From Pristionchus mayeri (taxonomy: Eukaryota; Nematoda; Chromadorea; Rhabditida; Neodiplogasteridae): DNA of 64,000 nucleotides. The notes beneath the pieces were generated by a model. That model was not told the DNA's origin and ran no database searches. It saw only the letters and a program-made list of their open reading frames with translations. The stretch lies in assembly GCA_036245805.1 (NCBI GenBank), contig BTRK01000006.1:26072365-26136364 (forward strand), read 5' to 3'. Positions within the stretch are counted from its first letter, which is position 1; each line of letters opens with the position of its first letter. The position numbers were made by a program, and so were the translations under genes. Below, in pieces: positions 61,008-64,000 of this stretch.

Positions 61008-61293
61008 GCACTATTTTTGCGTGATAATCGACATCGTAAAAAGTTGATGTACTTGCAAAATTTTCATTTATTTGATACTTGTAAGCAGTTTCGTTTGAAA
61101 AGCTATACTTAATTAAATCACTCACAGCTTCTTCCGGATCGGAGGGAGCATATTGCATAATCTGATGCAATCGAGCTCCGCTTAACATCAATTTACATAC
61201 GTCCACTGTCTGACTGCGGCGACCTGGGCTGCATTTATTTCATTTTTTTTGTATTTTGGTGATTTCTTGTTATGTACTGTGAAATCTCTTTAG

Positions 61294-62007
61294 GATGTTT
61301 CGTCCTCATCTTTACGTGGTATTGCCGGAGGCGAAGGGGTCGTTCCCTGCCAAAGGACACATTCAAGTCGACAATCTCGTGGTCAGAGCCAATAAAACGC
61401 ATATGATGGGCAAGTACTTGATGGTGGATTGGCTCAAGACGTGTGTATTCACGAACGACTGCCCGAAGGATCTTCTCCTGTTGGTAGACTCGTGGAGTTC
61501 CTTCAAGGATCATGCGACGATGATGGGCACTGTCCCGGCCGGAATCAATGTTGAGATATACAACGTTCCTCCGGGTGCGACCTCGCGTATCCAGCCATGC
61601 GACGTCGCGTTGTTCCGACAGATGAAGGCTTTTATCAAGAAGATCACCTCTCATGTCCGAGTGAAAGAGATCGAATTCATCGTGTCGACTAGGGATAACA
61701 TTCTCTTGGTGAGTCTATCATACAGTAGAGGATCACACATGAATATTTTCAGCTCGTCCCACAGATGTACTATGTATTCTGCGCTCCAATCTTCCAACCC
61801 TACTTGGCTTATGGATGGTACAAAGCGGGATATGTCGATAGAAGACCCAGCGTCACCTTCCTGACCCCTAGCCAATTCTGTTTCAATGCGCAACTCACCA
61901 TGAAATGTGAAATTTCTGGCTGCGAGAACGACCACCTCTTGAAGTGCCCGTATTGTCTGGACTTCCTCTGCTTCGAGCATTTCGTTGTTAGATATCACCG
62001 TTGTTAA
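61294..62007 (+). CDS. DDE-superfamily transposase (pogo/Tigger-like), N-terminus missing
   Basis: A splice acceptor CTCTTTAG opens exon 1 at 61294; the donor GTGAGT at 61710 and acceptor ATTTTCAG at about 61752 join exon 2, which ends at TAA 62005-62007. The product shows LLLVDSWSSFKDHA and VPPGATSRIQPCDVALF, the pattern around the second and third acidic residues of DDE_1-type transposases. Exon 2 ends with a Cys/His cluster (CEISGCENDHLLKCPYCLDFLCFEHF) that may bind zinc. The DNA-binding N-terminus and first catalytic residue are not visible before 61294. A relic of the same gene is at 4550-4832. Confidence 0.75.
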
Positions 62008-62747
62008 AATGTGAATTGTCATTCGATGTTTCTTTTCTTCTATATATGATAAATGTTTTGTTGGAATTAATTCAACAGATGCAGTGAAATTTATGATACG
62101 ACCACTGAAACAATTAGCAGCTTGATTGTAAATTGACTTTTACGATGTCGATTATCACGCAAAAATAGTGCAAGAAAAGTTTCACCGGAGAGATGTCGAA
62201 CCTACGTCCATAGGATTACTGCCCTGACTCTCTACCACTCAACCACCGATGCTTGTCAGTGAGGCCTCTTGGAAGGGTTCACATACCCACAACTCGGGCA
62301 CAAATATCGATTTTTTACGTGCCCTGAGGGCGTTCAGCAAAATTGAACTTTACAGAAGCTCTTAGAATTCATGTATCTACCCATCCCACTAGGTCGCGTT
62401 CCGAAAGTCCAAAGACATCGCTAAGCCTTCCCTTGTAAGTCGGTTTCTTATGTAACTTGGCACATACACTCACCATAATGGTGCGCATGTTTTGAGGTAT
62501 CAGTAATTCCGAAATGGCAAAATTGGCACTTCTTGGATAATTGGCCCACCCCCCCCCCCTTTCCTCCCCTACCCGCTCATTTCTAGGTCTCATTCCTTGA
62601 TTTTCGGTCGCACAGCCCCTTTGTGATGGGGAGGGAATAAGAAATTATAGGAGAGGGGAGGGGGTGGGCCAAATATCCAAAAAGTGCCAAATTCGAAAAT
62701 TGACATTTTTGGACTAAAGGGTCGCGCACTTCTCAGCGCGCCATCTA

Positions 62748-63648
62748 TTAGGGTGTTTCAAAAGTTCGTTCGTTTTTTGTTCGGGTGAAGATAAAATCCG
62801 CCGTAATAATTATACATCCCAAATTCCAACACTGGTGAATAGAGTAACCATTACCCTATCATGTAACCAATGGAATTTGGATTAGCTGCCTTCCCCGATT
62901 TTAAAGAAACGTTTATGCAATGGGTAATGCAGTGACACAAAATCGCGTTTTCTTCTATTTTTATTTCTTTGTGAAAGTATTCATCTTCATGAAATCATCT
63001 TAGTTTCTGCGCAGTTTTATCGAGCATTGATTGGATAATTTATGTACTAAATATGGAAGGAATAGTCTTGCTGCTGCATCAGTAAAAAATTAAAAAAATC
63101 TGAATCTTAATTTCCACATTTTCGACGACATTTCATGATCAAACAAATAAATGATATTATTTTTCCTTCCAAGCTCGCCAAATGTTCCACGTACAAAGTA
63201 ATAGGGAGTACCACTAAATATCTCCAATTAGCGCATACTCCAATTTGGGTTTGATTTGATCGATCAAAGAAAGAACCTGTTATTTACCGTTTGAGTGTGA
63301 TCAGCAAGGAATGCTAGAGATCACTAAATAGAAATCAATGACACAAATGGAACACATTGTAAGAATTGTGGGATCTTGCACTTTTAAATTATTTAGATAG
63401 AGGAGTAATATCATCGCGCTCCTGAGTAGGAAAAATATTAGTCGAAAACTTGAAGGTGGGTCACTACAGTACCCCTTCTATAAAACTTTGTTAAAAACAG
63501 GAGAGAGCAGCTGATGGAAATTCCATGGGTTGGGTGATTGGGCAAAGGGTGCTCTATTAAACACCATTGGTACTTGGAATGCATATTTATTACAGCGGAT
63601 TTTCTCTTCACCCGAACAAAAAACGAACGAACTTTTGAAACACCCGAA
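62748..63648. mobile_element. Mariner-like non-autonomous element
   Basis: Ends TTAGGGTGTTTCAAAAGTTC and the complement GAACTTTTGAAACACCCGAA form about 50-base inverted repeats flanked by TA (62746-62747, 63649-63650). The uninterrupted target is visible in the family G arm at about 57115-57130. 901 bases, no transposase. Confidence 0.88.
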
Positions 63649-63712
63649 TAGAACACTAAATAAGCTATGCCTGAGCTATGCTGAGCGAGTACTACACGTA
63701 TACACATTTAAA

Positions 63713-64000
63713 TCAAATTCCATTTTTCTTACTTTCCCAAAGGTCTTCACAAATATGTTCACTCACTCAGATAGTCTCTCTTATTTTATGCTTTTTCTAA
63801 TTTAGTATATGGAAAATCGAAACGAAAAGTGTAAAATGGCACGAGAAAAAGGAGGTATGTTTTTAAGGTTTTCCACGAACTTTCGGCTTAAAGTTACCCA
63901 ACAAGGACGAAATTGACCCATTATTTTTTGTCCTCCATCGAATAGCCGATGGTTGAATTAGTATAGAATGAATATACAAAAATGTTAAAAATCAATAATA
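63713..64000. repeat. Window end: unassigned sequence and family H copy
   Basis: 63894-64000 is a family H copy. Since the other copies lie beside exons of gene family U/V/W, a further relative could lie beyond the window. 63713-63893 shows nothing supported. Confidence 0.5.

Larger units (their letters stand above)
60744..62435 (+). mobile_element. Autonomous-type foldback transposon with DDE transposase and tRNA-like arms
   Basis: Arms of about 300 bases (60744-61045 and 62136-62435) start CAAGGGAAGGCTTAGCGATG and are flanked by TAA (60741-60743, 62436-62438); the family G target has a single TAA. Each arm carries a tRNA-Gly-like sequence. The interior encodes a DDE transposase with one intron. 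A minus-strand open stretch at about 61060-61206 (SGARLHQIMQYAPSDPEEAV) also looks protein-like but has no supported gene model. Three-base TWA duplications are typical of Harbinger elements, whereas the transposase looks pogo/Tc-like; a TA target would also fit with one unpaired A. Confidence 0.85.
57056..63712. repeat. Old palindromic repeat, family G, invaded by younger elements
   Basis: A left arm (57056-57320) and a right arm (60690-60740, 62439-62747, 63651-63712) match as inverted copies once the insertions at 60744-62435 and 62748-63648 are removed. Between the arms lie family A (58187-59636), palindrome I (59674-60685) and family E (60199-60610). 57320-58186 is AT-rich interior sequence without a supported gene. 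Confidence 0.75.

Noticed and set aside
1..64000. CRISPR arrays, bacterial operons or ribosome binding sites
   Set aside because: Introns, LINEs, mariners and tRNA-derived repeats show that the DNA is eukaryotic; no regularly spaced short repeats of CRISPR type are present.

Overview
The window is eukaryotic and very probably nematode. Many coding pieces are short exons joined by small GT-AG introns (about 42-60 bases where no transposon has landed). The recognisable host genes are a GLD-2-type cytoplasmic poly(A) polymerase and an LC3/LGG-2-like fragment, and the transposons (mariner, CR1/Jockey-like LINEs, palindromic foldback elements) are those common in nematode genomes. I cannot name the species. 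All assignments come from reading the sequence; no database search was run.

Host genes, all on the minus strand unless noted: (1) a small two-exon gene T at 56839-56538; (2) gene U, 15 exons in consistent reading phase, 55472-35486, encoding a predicted protein of about 525 residues that I do not recognise and that contains two copies of one exon module; (3) gene V, 35283 to about 31144, which starts about 200 bases after the stop of U and repeats the same exon module; (4) fragment W, 24224-23884, a possible further relative; (5) the poly(A) polymerase, 18950-11788, 14 exons, with the catalytic motifs visible, one unresolved splice and a C-terminus that stops early; (6) a plus-strand LC3-like frame, 20254-20520, lying inside a foldback element. 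T, U, V and W look like a head-to-tail family cluster whose introns have been swollen by transposons.

Mobile DNA fills most of the rest. Left part (1-10.2 kb): foldbacks, a broken mariner inserted in a palindromic repeat, and an LTR retroelement that keeps Gag, protease and a 3' LTR but has no reverse transcriptase or integrase. 14-17 kb: repeats and a LINE remnant inside one intron of the polymerase gene. 19-31 kb: nested palindromes, LINE ORF1 and LINE 3' ends, and a hAT-like element with an 8-base target duplication. 32-34 kb: two nested mariner-like elements. 36.7-41.5 kb: a foldback and a nearly exact 1.52-kb tandem duplication carrying LINE reverse transcriptase. 42-55 kb: repeats inside introns of U, including a tRNA-derived SINE and two very large foldbacks. 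57-63.7 kb: one old palindromic repeat invaded by at least four younger elements, one of which (60744-62435) carries its own DDE transposase.

A recurring theme is the foldback (long inverted repeat) element. Several carry a tRNA-like sequence with A and/or B boxes in both arms, often followed by a run of T. Runs of C or G of 10 to about 32 bases are frequent inside or beside these elements.
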